This document shows, in pieces, positions 40,407-51,556 of a stretch of 64,000 nt of DNA; the stretch's first letter is position 1; each line of letters starts with the position of its first letter. A model generated the notes under the pieces. It worked only from the letters and a program-made list of their open reading frames with translations. It was not told where the DNA came from and ran no database searches. The DNA is taken from the NCBI GenBank assembly GCA_011033025.1, contig WFMF01000297.1, positions 1-64,000 of the forward strand, written 5' to 3'. Made by a program: the position numbers and the translations under genes. Origin of the DNA: Beroe forskalii. Taxonomy: Eukaryota > Ctenophora > Nuda > Beroida > Beroidae.

Positions 40407-41423
40407 TTATCTGTTTCCGAGCAGTGAAAGGATGTACAGGAAGATCTGAATGACATCAATGTAGATGCTGAGAGCTGCGAAGATATACTCCTCCTCAGTC
40501 AGCTCATACTTCTTCCCACCGACCAGCATCTGAGTATCGTAGACAAGGAACATGCTGAACAGCAGAACTCCCAGACATCCATAGACCACCTGCATGATAC
40601 GGCTGTAGAAGAAGATGGTGAAGAAACCAAAGCAGATGAAGACTAGCAGGAAGGCGAAGAGGTAGGTGCCTTTGCCGGTGAAATCCCACTTGGTTTGGCA
40701 GGCAAAGAGGGTCAGACCAAGGGTGATGATGCAGGTGGATCCCATGGCAATTAGAACAGCATCAACACTGTAGTAGAGAGTGATACAGCCGACAAAACCA
40801 GACAGAGCGAGAGTGAAAACTCCGAGAAGGATGATATTGGTGGGGTGGTTCCTCCTTACACTCTCACAGCACACTAGAGCAATCTCAACAACGAAAAAGA
40901 CGATAAGACACACCCATTGAGCAATGAATACCTTGTTACGCAGGTCCTCATTTCCATAATCAAAGAAATCCCTACCGATAGTGAATTTCATACCAATGAT
41001 AACAGCCACTGTTACAAGAAACTGAACACAAAGAATCAAATAGACTTTTCTGATGAAGCCTCTTCTGATGTTTGCATCTCCTAAACCACCATCACCTCTC
41101 CTTATCAATCCACTGCCATCTTCAGAAGGAACTGCTACTGTGATATGGGCAGGTTGGGGATCCTTGTCACCTGCATATCCAGCAGTAGGAGGAGGATAAG
41201 CCCCATATTGAGGTGGGTAGCCTCCCTGGGGTGGGTAGCCAGCTTGAGGGGGGTACCCACCTTGGGGTGGATAGCCTCCTGCAGGAGGGTAAGCAGCCTG
41301 GGGTGGATAGGCTCCAGCCTGGGGTGGGTAGGCTCCAGCCTGGGGTGGATAGGCTCCTCCAGGAGGGTACGGTTGCTGCTGTGAATAAGCAGAGTAATCA
41401 GGAGGAGGCGGTTCAGTACTCAT
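40407..41423 (-). CDS. GRINA: Lifeguard/TMBIM family protein, GRINA-like
   Basis: Single-exon gene of 338 aa. Residues 1-90 are a Pro/Gly/Tyr/Gln-rich cytosolic tail of repeats such as AYPPQAG and GGYPPQ, the hallmark of the GRINA (lifeguard 1) subgroup. From about residue 120 there is a seven-helix BAX-inhibitor domain: VYLILCVQFLVTVAVIIGMK, QWVCLIVFFVVEIALVCCES, NIILLGVFTLALSGFVG and later helices ending with the family's conserved FAALSIYIDVIQIFLYILS before LLGNR. These proteins sit in ER, Golgi and endosome membranes, leak calcium and protect against apoptosis. It has no introns, like its two neighbours upstream, all transcribed in the same direction. The start at 41423 gives the expected tail. 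The subgroup call is less certain than the family. Confidence 0.92.
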   Translation of the reverse strand: MSTEPPPPDYSAYSQQQPYPPGGAYPPQAGAYPPQAGAYPPQAAYPPAGGYPPQGGYPPQAGYPPQGGYPPQYGAYPPPTAGYAGDKDPQPAHITVAVPSEDGSGLIRRGDGGLGDANIRRGFIRKVYLILCVQFLVTVAVIIGMKFTIGRDFFDYGNEDLRNKVFIAQWVCLIVFFVVEIALVCCESVRRNHPTNIILLGVFTLALSGFVGCITLYYSVDAVLIAMGSTCIITLGLTLFACQTKWDFTGKGTYLFAFLLVFICFGFFTIFFYSRIMQVVYGCLGVLLFSMFLVYDTQMLVGGKKYELTEEEYIFAALSIYIDVIQIFLYILSLLGNR

Positions 41424-41956
41424 TGTCTAGATCCTATGAATATTTGGATGTTATTGTAATGTAAGATTATAACCTTATAGTCAAGGATAATACAAATTAC
41501 AATTATACGATATTGAAAATGACCTGAGACTAGCACCCAGCAAGACCATGTCCCTTTTTCACCACTTTTGACAAAGATCGGCTGGTGGACTTGTCTTGTA
41601 AATAAGGACATAAATAAGGAACATAACTGTTTAGTGGTACTACTACTAGTCTCGGCTCAACCCCCCTCTGTGGAAGAAATCATTATTGCTTTTTTATGTT
41701 TTTATAGTCAAATAAAATCCATCGAATTTATAAGTTTATAATTTTTATCAAACTATAATACAGTAAATCATCAAACATTAATTGATTGCCTTTGTGATCA
41801 AAATTATGCAAAATAAAAAACACAAAATTTATAAATTGCAACATTTATAAATTATTAATTAAACATTTATAAGTTTATAGGTAATTTTATAAATTCATTC
41901 AAATTGTATTTTCTCTCTTGCTGAAAAAAACAGACGTTTAAGTTTAACACCAATCA

Positions 41957-42087
41957 GAAGAACACTGTAACATCATTGTTATCACATTATGATTAAATAA
42001 CCGTATTCTTACAGCTTTACAAAGTTGACTCTTTTCATTGAAATGTACCCCCCTCAAGCTCTCATTGCAAGGCTTCTCATTTTCTTT
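41957..42087 (-). pseudogene. Decayed duplicate of the VPS41 RING end
   Basis: This segment aligns by eye with 42313-42433, the part of VPS41 coding for the start of its C-terminal RING. Shared strings include AGAACACTGT, TATTCTTACA and CTCTCATTGCAAGGCTTCTC followed by ATTTTCTTT. It lies about 150 bases downstream of the VPS41 stop, in the same orientation. It has small indels and no usable frame, so it is a relic of a local tandem duplication. Confidence 0.8.
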
Positions 42088-42237
42088 ACTTCTTCAATAA
42101 GTCTATGAAAGTAGAAGATGTATATAATTGTGTATTATCATATGATGAGCGAACTTATATCACTGGCCATACATAAGAACATAGGACTATATTTTATTAG
42201 AACTTTTCGTTAACTTAATAAGTTAACCACAACTTGC

Positions 42238-44817
42238 TTATTTGTGGCATGAAATACAATAATTTTTACCAGTACGTCCAAGACATGGGTCGTTATGAAA
42301 AACATGGCCACAAAAGAACACTGTTACATCACTGTAATCACGTTCTGATATAACCATATTCTTACAAATCTGACAGTTACTCTCTTCATTGACATGTGCC
42401 CCTCTCATTGCAAGGCTTCTCATTTTCTTTGATAAGCTTACTGTGTCATTTACGAAAACACGTTTACACCCTTCATCAAGATGAATTTGTAGTTTGTAAT
42501 CACAAAGAATCTTAACGAGACTGTCCCGGAGTCCATCAATTTTCTGACCATTAGGGATACGTTCAATGAGATCTTTAGGATTGATGTGAGTCCCAATGTT
42601 CTGAAGTAATCCAGTGATGTACGAGGATTTGTTGCTCTCAGTTGCCTTCTTTAGCAAGTTCTCCCAAAGTTCATTGTCGTCTTGTTCTTTGCAAAATTCA
42701 ATGGCAGCAGAAATGTCTCCAATTTCGTCAACAAGTAATGAAAGTGCCTGGATTGGTCTTCCCATTTGAGTCAAAAGATACACCTGTGCCTCATAAAGTT
42801 TTCTCTTTTCACAGATCTCATAGGCTTTGTACATTGGGTAAGATGTACTTTCTTTTAGGAACCTCATTAATTTGCTCTTATCTGGTGTTGTATCATATTC
42901 AGCATATAAATCTATCATGTCCTCATGGTACATTAAACCAATTTCAGGGTCAAGATTAAACAAACTATCAAGATACCTATATAACAGTTTGGTTCTGCGT
43001 GCTACTTCTGATGCCTTTATTTTTTGGTCCCTCTTTTTTAGATCTTCAACCACCATGTTCACTGGAATTTTCTCAGTGTTGTTGATATAAAGTTCAATTG
43101 CTTTTTCTTCATTCAGAGTTAACAATCGAAGAATTTTATCATCACCTTCTAATGAAGCAAACAAATTGTATCGACCAATAAGCTCAAAAGCTTTTGGATC
43201 AGATAGTTTGATGTACAAATAAAGAGAATTGACAAAGTCCTCTTGATATTCATAAAGTAATCCAAGGCACTTCAAAAGGGAGACATTATCTGCAGCACTT
43301 AGTTTCATTTCAGACAGCATTTTCTTCAGATAATTAATAACAACTGGTTGGCCATAAATTTCTGGTGGCCAGTTCCTGACATACCAATTGAACTGTTCAA
43401 ACTCATGTGCTGTGAGGAACGAAGATAGTGCCAGTTCATAAGCCCATGACTTCAAGATTGGATTCTTGGTAGGTATATGGGGACACAAAACGGTCAGCTT
43501 CTTACAATTATTAAATGCCATAACTTCCTGCTGCCATGCATCAGCATCACCTTGCAAAATTGTCGAACAGAGTTCAGCACACTTTTCAAACTGACCAATA
43601 CAACGTAGATGCTCAAGGTATTTCTGCCCAACACTTTTGAATGTGTGTTTTCTTAGCTGGTTCTGATGAACTCTGACGACTTCCAATGCTTCATCAAACC
43701 TTAGTCGGTCTTTAAGCCAATCCACACGATCGTCCATGTCCCTAGGCTTTGCAAGAACCAGGTCATTGGGGGCACAAATATACACAAAATGGTCATTTAG
43801 AATAACTGACATTTTGTAATCGTTAGGTCCACACTGATCAAAACCATTTATAGACAATTCTTCCAAAGACAACTGAACCCCATTAAAATTGGTTATTCTC
43901 ACACAGGGACGAACTGGTTTATTGTTTTCAGGAGGTCTGTAACCCAGTGATATTATCTTATCATCAGGCTGAGCACCAATCCCCGAAACTTTGTGATCGA
44001 GGTAAATAATGTTCATAACTTCCACATAAAATGGAGGTAAATCAGGAGAATCTGAACTAGTTCGAGGTCTAATTTGACAAATCTTAATCGTGTTTGCCCA
44101 GCCAACTAAAAGAGTCACACCGCTATACCAGCACAGGTGACAGTGATAATCTGCAGGGGATGGGGATTTTGGATCCCTTGCAATTTTTGTAATAAGTTTC
44201 CTGCTATTAGTATCAAATATCTTCACTCCCATGTCGTTAGCCCATGCAATAAATGTATTCTTCCAGCTGATTGTCCAGATTGGTCCTTCACCAGCATGGA
44301 TTATGCTCCTTTTGATACCGAAAAACCCCTTTTCATTGAAAATAACACGATCTGTTCCCACAACATAATTTCCATTGACTGCAAAATCAGGTCCAAGTTC
44401 TACAGAGTACACAGGTGACTTAAACATCTCTGAAGAATCTCGTTCAGAGGATTCTTTATAGAGCCCCTTGATGACAACATTTGGATCTGATCTAGATGAT
44501 GTGGCAATGAATTCACCTGTTGGATCAATGGAAATGCAAGTAACTGGACCCTTGTGAGCATTGACTTGTCTAATGATATTTCCACTATGATCCAACAAGA
44601 AAACTTGCCCATTGATATCACCAAGAACAATGAATTTTTCATGCACTGAAATCATGGATATTTTGGTGTGAGGAAAAATCCTATCCCTCAGATCTGCTTT
44701 GATAGATCGTTCATACTTCAAACTAGGTTCAACTTCTTCTTCTTCATCATCGTCTTCGTCTTCTTCAGAGGAATCCTCTGTTTCCTTGACTTGCTCAGCT
44801 GTCTCTTCATCACACAT
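42238..44817 (-). CDS. VPS41: VPS41, HOPS complex subunit
   Basis: An unbroken 859-codon frame, close to the 854 aa of human VPS41. The protein is the HOPS subunit that tethers late endosomes, AP-3 vesicles and lysosomes. An acidic N-terminus (SSEEDEDDDEEEEVEP) is followed by a WD40-type beta-propeller (about residues 35-350: ISMISVHEKFIVLGDINGQ, NAHKGPVTCISIDPTGEFIA). An alpha-solenoid follows with the clathrin-heavy-chain repeat around 560-720. A C-terminal RING-H2 (about 815-859) has CQICKN, CGHVFHNDPC and CISCHK. The gene has no introns although most others in the window do. A decayed copy of its 3' end follows at 41957-42087. The start codon at 44817 is the first in frame and gives the expected acidic leader. 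Confidence 0.97.
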   Translation of the reverse strand: MCDEETAEQVKETEDSSEEDEDDDEEEEVEPSLKYERSIKADLRDRIFPHTKISMISVHEKFIVLGDINGQVFLLDHSGNIIRQVNAHKGPVTCISIDPTGEFIATSSRSDPNVVIKGLYKESSERDSSEMFKSPVYSVELGPDFAVNGNYVVGTDRVIFNEKGFFGIKRSIIHAGEGPIWTISWKNTFIAWANDMGVKIFDTNSRKLITKIARDPKSPSPADYHCHLCWYSGVTLLVGWANTIKICQIRPRTSSDSPDLPPFYVEVMNIIYLDHKVSGIGAQPDDKIISLGYRPPENNKPVRPCVRITNFNGVQLSLEELSINGFDQCGPNDYKMSVILNDHFVYICAPNDLVLAKPRDMDDRVDWLKDRLRFDEALEVVRVHQNQLRKHTFKSVGQKYLEHLRCIGQFEKCAELCSTILQGDADAWQQEVMAFNNCKKLTVLCPHIPTKNPILKSWAYELALSSFLTAHEFEQFNWYVRNWPPEIYGQPVVINYLKKMLSEMKLSAADNVSLLKCLGLLYEYQEDFVNSLYLYIKLSDPKAFELIGRYNLFASLEGDDKILRLLTLNEEKAIELYINNTEKIPVNMVVEDLKKRDQKIKASEVARRTKLLYRYLDSLFNLDPEIGLMYHEDMIDLYAEYDTTPDKSKLMRFLKESTSYPMYKAYEICEKRKLYEAQVYLLTQMGRPIQALSLLVDEIGDISAAIEFCKEQDDNELWENLLKKATESNKSSYITGLLQNIGTHINPKDLIERIPNGQKIDGLRDSLVKILCDYKLQIHLDEGCKRVFVNDTVSLSKKMRSLAMRGAHVNEESNCQICKNMVISERDYSDVTVFFCGHVFHNDPCLGRTGKNYCISCHK

Positions 44818-45735
44818 ATCTTAACATGGAATAGAGTTGAATGCCTGGTAAGGGGAATTCATCAAAATTTAGATTTGGAAGGTTATAGGACTGATATTTC
44901 TCCTTTTTGAAAACAAAACTGTTAATAAGAACGAAACTGTTATAAGTTTGCTGGTATTTTCTGGACAAAATTTACAAATGATGAAATTCATTTGGCTCAT
45001 CAAATACAAATTTTGTGGTGCATAGAATTCATAATAACAAGTCTATAATTTTGTCTACTGTATCATCAAAGTATAAAAAACTCGAGAAGTAAAAGTATTA
45101 TGTACTGTATATATTCTGTACTGTTTAAAGTTATCCCAGTTAAAAGACTTAGACCAATAATGATTGAAAAATTGTTTTAAAGTTTTACCACTGATTATCA
45201 ATTCTATTTATTGATCATAAGTATAAATCACAAGCAATGCATACATCGAATTTAAGCTACCAAAGTAAAAATCACTATAAAATTTTAAAAGTATAAAATT
45301 ATAAACTTCTGAATTCAAAAACTGAAAATTGCTTTCTGTAAAAAATTCCTTCCAGACTTACAGAGAGATTATATCATACCACAAATTTACAAAGTTACAA
45401 AAATTATTTTCAATTGATAACAATGATGCAAAAAATTATTCACATGACTAAATAAATTATATCCAATTCATAGCTGCCAAACGTTAAACTCAAGTATTCA
45501 TCAAAGTACATTAACATGTGTATTTCCCCTATTATGATTAAAAGCCCAAAAAGCAGGGCAGAGTCTGAAAGCAGGGCAAGAGCAGGGCAGCTATGAGTTG
45601 ATCCCACTAAAATAAAGCTTTAAAAAGTAATCTTAAAATGCTCCTTGAGGGGAGAAGAGGGAAAGGTCTGAATTTATTTCAATCTAGAACAATGAATTGA
45701 CACATAGCTACATAGACAATCTCTAAACTTCAAAA
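44818..45735. other. Intergenic region between PDZD8 and VPS41
   Basis: AT-rich sequence holding the PDZD8 3' end and the VPS41 promoter on the minus strand. A short direct repeat of AAGCAGGGCA occurs near 45548-45595. No gene or element is recognised. Confidence 0.45.
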
Positions 45736-48087
45736 TTATTCTTGTTCAGACTTTTTCTTTTTATAATGACTTATCAATTCTTTGATTGATTCTTCATTTT
45801 CAAGGAGCTTTTCCAATATTGTTTGTGGAATAGATTCGTCACACTTGTACTTAGCTTTGGTATCAAGCAGAGATTTTCTTTCTGCAATCTTCATTCGCAT
45901 ATCTTCCTCTAATTCCTGATTACCTTCGCATACATCATCAATGCTAGTAGTTCCTTTCAGGAAATGATGAGCTCTGGATTCTGATGGTGTATGAGGACCT
46001 TTCGAAGCATGGACAGTGTGAGATCTTTTACGAAGATTGACATTATACCCTTTAAATTGCTTCTTTGTTATACCTGTGCTTTGCCTAGGGGATAAGTGTC
46101 GATCTTTATTGCTGGACAAGTTTGAACATTTTTCATGCTTAAGTACTCCACACAGGGAGCACATAAAAACAGTTCTATGGACAATTTTCTTAGAACATAC
46201 ACAACACAGTTCAGAGCTTTGTGTTTGTCCAATGATAAATGAATGAGAACATGATCTCCTGTCCTCAAAACAATATGTTAGTTGGAGTTTTATATCTCCA
46301 GCAATATGCTTCATCTTTGGCAAAACGTGAGGCAAAGACCCAACAGTTGGAAAAATGTTATCCTGCCATTTCAAATCAGTTGGCAAACTAAGAACAACTG
46401 AATCAGTATAAGAATTATCGAGAGTTGATGTACATTGAAGGACAATGTCTGCTAGATTTAGACTTTGATGGCCAACGAGCACAGGATTTCCAGATCTGAC
46501 AGATATGTCTCTCCATAAGCAAATGGTGAGGAAATTGTGTTTTTCTTCCATTTTAAAGATTAAGTTTTCATCCCAAACAGGGGAGTTAGAAACAGGAACT
46601 GAAGATGTCTTCAGAAGACATTCAGGGTAAGGATTGAAACCACCAGTTTGACAAGTCATGCAATCATAAATTGGTCTTAGATGCTCACTTTTATTTGCTT
46701 CCCCACCAAGTGTTTCACTTTCTTCGAGTTCTTTCAAGATAAGGAATTCTTCATCTTCCACAAATTTTGGCTCTCTGATTTCATCATTTTGAAATGCCTC
46801 CATATCTTGCGATGCTTCTGCTGAAGTAAACAGTTTGTTCCATCTAACTAGAGGCCGTTTTATTGATAACTTTGCATACTTAGCACTTAATGATTGAGTT
46901 AAGGCAGTTCTGAAGCTATTTATTTTCTTGTCATTTATAGCTGTTATTGTATCACCATGTTTTATATTGCAATCAGATGCAGGCGAATTCTTTTGAATGT
47001 CTTCAACAATTATATCTGAAGTATCTTGGTTTGGCTCGACTTTGAATTTTATACCAATTCCCCCTTCAGTATCTTTTATTGCTGTATCAAATTCAACATT
47101 TTGGTTAAGAGGACAGCAATGGGCATTCCATTGTTTCATTGCAAGAGACAAAGTACAATAATATGATCCATCTGATTTATCACTGATTCTAATAACTCTT
47201 TTAGCATTGATGAGATTAACAATAAGTTTTCCTTTGCATAAAGGTTCTTTGAAGATAAGTAATTGCTGTTCCAAAGGAACTGAAATTGGTGGTTCTGGGA
47301 AGAGCGGAGAGTATCTGTGCTTATATTGTGGCTTTGTGTGTTTCTTTCTTATTGTATGTTTTAGTAATGATGTAACAACTTTTGTGAATTTTGGCAACCT
47401 ACGCCTCTGGAAAGAACTTATTATGTTAAATTCAACATCAGGTTCTGTATCAAAACAAAAACCCCAGTGTGTTTGTGGATTTCTATTGAATATAAAAATA
47501 ACTTTCCGACTAATTTTGACACCTCTACACTAAGATAAACATTCTTTCCCAGGAAAGAAGTTGCTTGAAGTGCTAATTTCCCACAACCATTGTATTCAAG
47601 ATCCACTGATATATGAAGCTTTCTCAGGAGCTTAGTTCTATTGCACATCTTGAGCTTGGTTATATTGATATTTGTAACTTTGGGTGGTGAGGTACCAATT
47701 GAAAAATTGTGGACACACAAGGTCTTTATGATTCGAGAATTGAATTTGCTCTCCAAAATTTCATTTATCTCCACATTTAATCTCGCAAGTACTTGGGCTC
47801 TGACATTACTATCATCTCGAAGTTCTTGGAATAAGGAACAACATTATAACATTCACAAAAGCTGCAGCATTGCTATTTGAAATAAGTGAATTATTGCCAT
47901 CATCTAATCTATTAGACTCTATTCTTTTTAATGTCTCTGAAATATCATTCCAATTTAAAGGCACAACCTTTTCAACAGGAGGTGATGTTTGCTGTTGCTT
48001 TTGGAACCATAGATAAAGAGCCAGTACTTCTATGAGTAATATCACAAGTATACCAGCAAAAAATGCAAGACAAATAACCATCATCAT
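45736..48087 (-). CDS. PDZD8: PDZD8-like ER lipid-transfer protein, frame broken twice
   Basis: The protein resembles PDZD8, an ER-anchored SMP-domain protein that transfers lipids at ER contacts with late endosomes and mitochondria. From the N-terminus: a membrane anchor (LAFFAGILVILLIEVLALYL), an SMP domain (FQELRDDSNVRAQVLARL to SSFQRRRLPKFTKVVTSLL), a C2 domain split by a PDZ (IIVEDIQKNSPASD, HGDTITAINDKKINS), a C1 zinc finger (HSFIIGQ, CVCSKK, CSLCGVLKHEKC) and a short C-terminal coiled coil (LLENEESIKELISHYKKK). Total about 780 codons, against 1154 in human. It has no introns. The frame shifts by one base near 47826 (one base too many after MLFL) and again near 47450 (one base too few before WGFCFD), restoring the first frame. 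There is no room for introns. Assembly indels or a young pseudogene are the options; the 553 codons downstream are open. Confidence 0.88.
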
Positions 48088-51016
48088 ATAGAAGTCCTTG
48101 GGTTTACTGGATAATTATCTAAAACACCTCAATAAATGAGATCAGTTAGTAAAAGACAAATGTGCATCAATTAATGAATAAAAGTTGTTTGTTATCATGT
48201 AAACTTAACAAGTTCCAATGTGAAATCCTTCAAACAATGAAATGCCTACTCAACTTTGGCTAGCTGCTAAAGTACAAAGTCTTTAAGTAAACAAAGTTTT
48301 TTTTTATTGATCTCCACATATCACAATGAAGTGGAATCAGAGAGTCAGAGTAAGTTGAAGTTCAGTGCTTGATGGGAGCACTACTTCACTTCGCACCCAT
48401 CAAGCTAACTCCAGAGTTTATTCACAGGTTGACACCTCAGACTCCTAACAACAAGTCACCCTGCAATTGACCCTATAAATTCGGTGCCTGTGCCCCGTAA
48501 CTCCCCCTCCCCCCTAGGACCAGGTAAACCCCCAACTTACTACTGCTTAGTCCTACGGATCAGGTAAACCCCAACTTACTTCAGTTCCCCTGCCCCCTTT
48601 CCTCGCTCCCTCCCCCTGCTCCCCACTCATGGTTGTAAAAGTGTAACCACGAACAGTGGGACAATATGGGGCCAGAAGCTCAGATGGTTCAGGAGTTATG
48701 CTTAGGTTTTGGAACACACTTCCCAGATCACTCATTTCAATATTTCAGTACAACACAGATAGATACGAGTGGTGCAATGGTTTAGTTGTCCAGTCGTCCA
48801 CAGAAAGGAGTCCAACTTTTACCAACAGGAGGGTTCAAGTGAGATGAACGACTTGTTCATCACCCTGAGGCCTGATATACCCTGCATCCGACAGGATGGC
48901 TCGTGAAGCTGGAACAGGAGACAAGTAAGTACATTAGCTCTTTGAACGACCTGTTCAATAAAATCAATAGACCCTATCTTCTACATGAGACAACCCCCCA
49001 TGTCACACTTCGGGGATATACACCTGGCGATGTCACCAACAGTGACCGTCACACAGACAGAGACTGGTTTGGCAGCAGAATGACTTGTGCTGGCTATTGG
49101 ACTTTGATGGATGGCGGTTCGGATTGGTGGATGGTGTTATGGTGGAGGTGGGACGGCACAAGGCCGTGGCATACGGAGGACATCAGTCACTGCCCACTTT
49201 TTCAAATTTGACAATAGATTTCGAAGTCTCAAGCATTTATCCTTTAAAATATCGATATTCATATGATGTACTTTAATAGGCCATGAATTTACAGTCTACT
49301 CATACACCTTAGACTGTACTCTGACCACCCATGTCGGGTGTCCGTAATCTATATTATTTAAAAGTAATTTCAAAGTGTTTGTGCGTCTGTGTGACTTTCA
49401 GCACTTTCTACTGAAACACAGGGAAATGTCTAATCAAGGTAAATCAAAATTGGCCTATGGATTAATTGGTTATGCTAATAATTAGTGATATACTTTCAGT
49501 TACTGGGAAATATTGGAAGTAGTAATCAAATACTAGCCCTGCAGTATAAGTAAGATGATACGGAGGTTCATGTACACTGTACAGTGTATCCGAGTATTAT
49601 CCGGTGTGTAGGAAGGATCTGATTATTGCCTTCCTACGGTGGCAAGTAATTGTATCATAGTGACACAATTGAATTATTACATAGTATACAAAGTACAAGC
49701 TATGAGCTGCTTGATACAAGGTGATCCACATTCCACAGCAATCAGCTTCACTGGTTGATGGTTTCACGAATCTTCCCGGCAAACGCTAGTAACCTAGCAA
49801 CACATGCTATAATAGTGATGTGAACACTGAACAGTCTAGTAAGTATAATACAACAAGAGGCGTATACATCGCAACATTTTTACCAGAAGGAACAGAGCGA
49901 ACCCTTTACGGAGCCCTTCGGTTTCAGTTTCTTGTTCAACGAGCCTTACAGCAAGGACATCCACCGCATTAAGCCAGGCAAGGCACGTAAAGTAGGTTCT
50001 CTCCACTCCTCCATGGATATAATTGTCACATAATATATCGGCAGCACATATTTCCATGTGCTACGAATAAAACAAAGTTAATTAACCATAATAATGAACA
50101 CACTTAGAAGGACTGAATGCTGCTACTGATAATAAATGTTACAGCCTTGAAACTAATCGAAGATGCTCACGGCTAAAAACGTGTCATTATTTGGGCGAGG
50201 GTGATTAATGAGCACAAAGTGTAGGTAAGTACTAAGTAATCAAGTAAGTAAGTAGGTACTAAGTAGGTAAGCAGGAACTCCCTACACACAGTTTCCAGTA
50301 TGTGGTGGCGGCTTGACTATATTCCCGCAGAGAAACCCCACGTGAAGAGCCAAGTACACTGTATCACAAAGTAAATTCATTAATAACATGATATTATTTA
50401 CCCTGCATATCACGCAAGGATGGGTACATTCACAAGCATGCCCCTGCAACTCGACGTTTTAGATTCTTTGCGTTCCTTTAAGTTCCTATTCCTCGCTCCT
50501 TCCTTTCAGGAGCACATATTTTTTGTTCCTTGAGCTCGCACTGTATTTCTGATTCTGTTTATACTTTATTTGAAAAGTTAATTCCAATTACAGATTTCAA
50601 CAGATCTAAATTCCTACACGTCTTAAATTTTCAATTTTAGAGAATTTTTGGTATATTTCCATCCGCGAACTTTGCCTCACTAAGTCCACGCTTTGATCTT
50701 CTGAACTCATGATATTGATCAATGTATTCTTAGATCTACATAATGCTATTATTCACACTACACACCGTGTTGAACGTTTCTTGAATTTCCCAAGAAATTT
50801 TCAATTCAACGTTTTGGTCTCTCAGAGGCTATTTCATAGGGTTCCTTTCTATTTTACAAAACAGATGAGCCGATCTTCACGATTTTTTTCATGGATTGTC
50901 GAGATTGCGTGTCATTGACTAGCAAACTACTACTGTGTCCTTATCAAACGGTGTTTATCGCGTTATTGGTCAAATCACGACTTTAAAGTCGCGATATTTA
51001 CGAATTATTGTGTTTT
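48088..51016. other. Gene-free stretch with repeats
   Basis: No gene is recognised. A tRNA-like segment at about 48765-48870 has box-A-like TGGTGCAATGG and box-B-like GGGTTCAAGTG and may be a SINE head. An open frame at 49085-49276 has a protein-like look (LLDFDGWRFGLVDGVMVEVG) but no identifiable family or splice sites. R1 copy 4 lies at 49895-49975. A GTAAGTA-type microsatellite lies near 50220-50275. Confidence 0.4.
49895..49975 (+). repeat. Dispersed repeat family R1, copy 4
   Basis: GGTTTCAGTTTCTTGTTCAA, then CAGCAAGGACATCCACCGCA and TTAAGCCAGG. It is the longest well-preserved R1 core in the window; copy 1 at 7847 is its inverse-orientation relative. Confidence 0.6.
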
Positions 51017-51250
51017 AGTTTTTATAGCGCAGTGGTTAAGGGTGTCGTGCTTCCAATCGAGAGGTTGGTGGTTCGATTCCCGGCCGTGCCTATCGTGCTA
51101 AGGGTGAGAACTCTCACCTAAGCAGCCACACGGTTCACTCAGCCGAGCGTACAGGAAACTGTACGGGAGGGTTAAATGAGGAGCTGCCCATTGCAGCGAA
51201 GTCTCGGGCGACGAAAGTATGGATTACACTTCCTTAACCGTCACTGGCTT
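51017..51250 (+). mobile_element. tRNA-derived SINE
   Basis: The head carries box A TAGCGCAGTGG and box B GGTTCGATTCC with a T arm (GGTTCGATTCCCGGCC), but no 5' acceptor strand pairs with the CCGTGCC that follows, so it is not a functional tRNA. A non-tRNA body of about 160 bases follows (AAGGGTGAGAACTCTCACCT, GTACAGGAAACTGTACGGG), itself with hairpins. This is the organisation of a tRNA-derived SINE. The 3' end is uncertain. Confidence 0.65.
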
Positions 51251-51556
51251 GATTACACTTGAATCCTTCGATTCCTGTCATTGGCTGTTACAGCTGTTGG
51301 AATAGAAGTAAAACCATCTAAATAAAAAATACCGTATGTCATAACAGGGTAGTGGGCGCTGGCAAACATTTTTTAAAGATTGACAAATGGTTCCACTCTG
51401 CAGCTCGTAAAACACGTTACTCGTTGGGTTGCTGGCCTGTTTGAAAACGCGTTAGGTTGTTGGCCAATTCGCCAGCCTCGGTAGGCTGTGGCTTTACATT
51501 ATACAATTATTCATTTATATAGAGACCAAGTTGAATTTTCAAAGTCATCATTTGTC

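Noticed and set aside
49085-49276. Frame with LLDFDGWRFGLVDG, a possible exon
   Set aside because: No splice partner, no family recognised, and it follows a SINE-like segment; support is too weak to call a gene.
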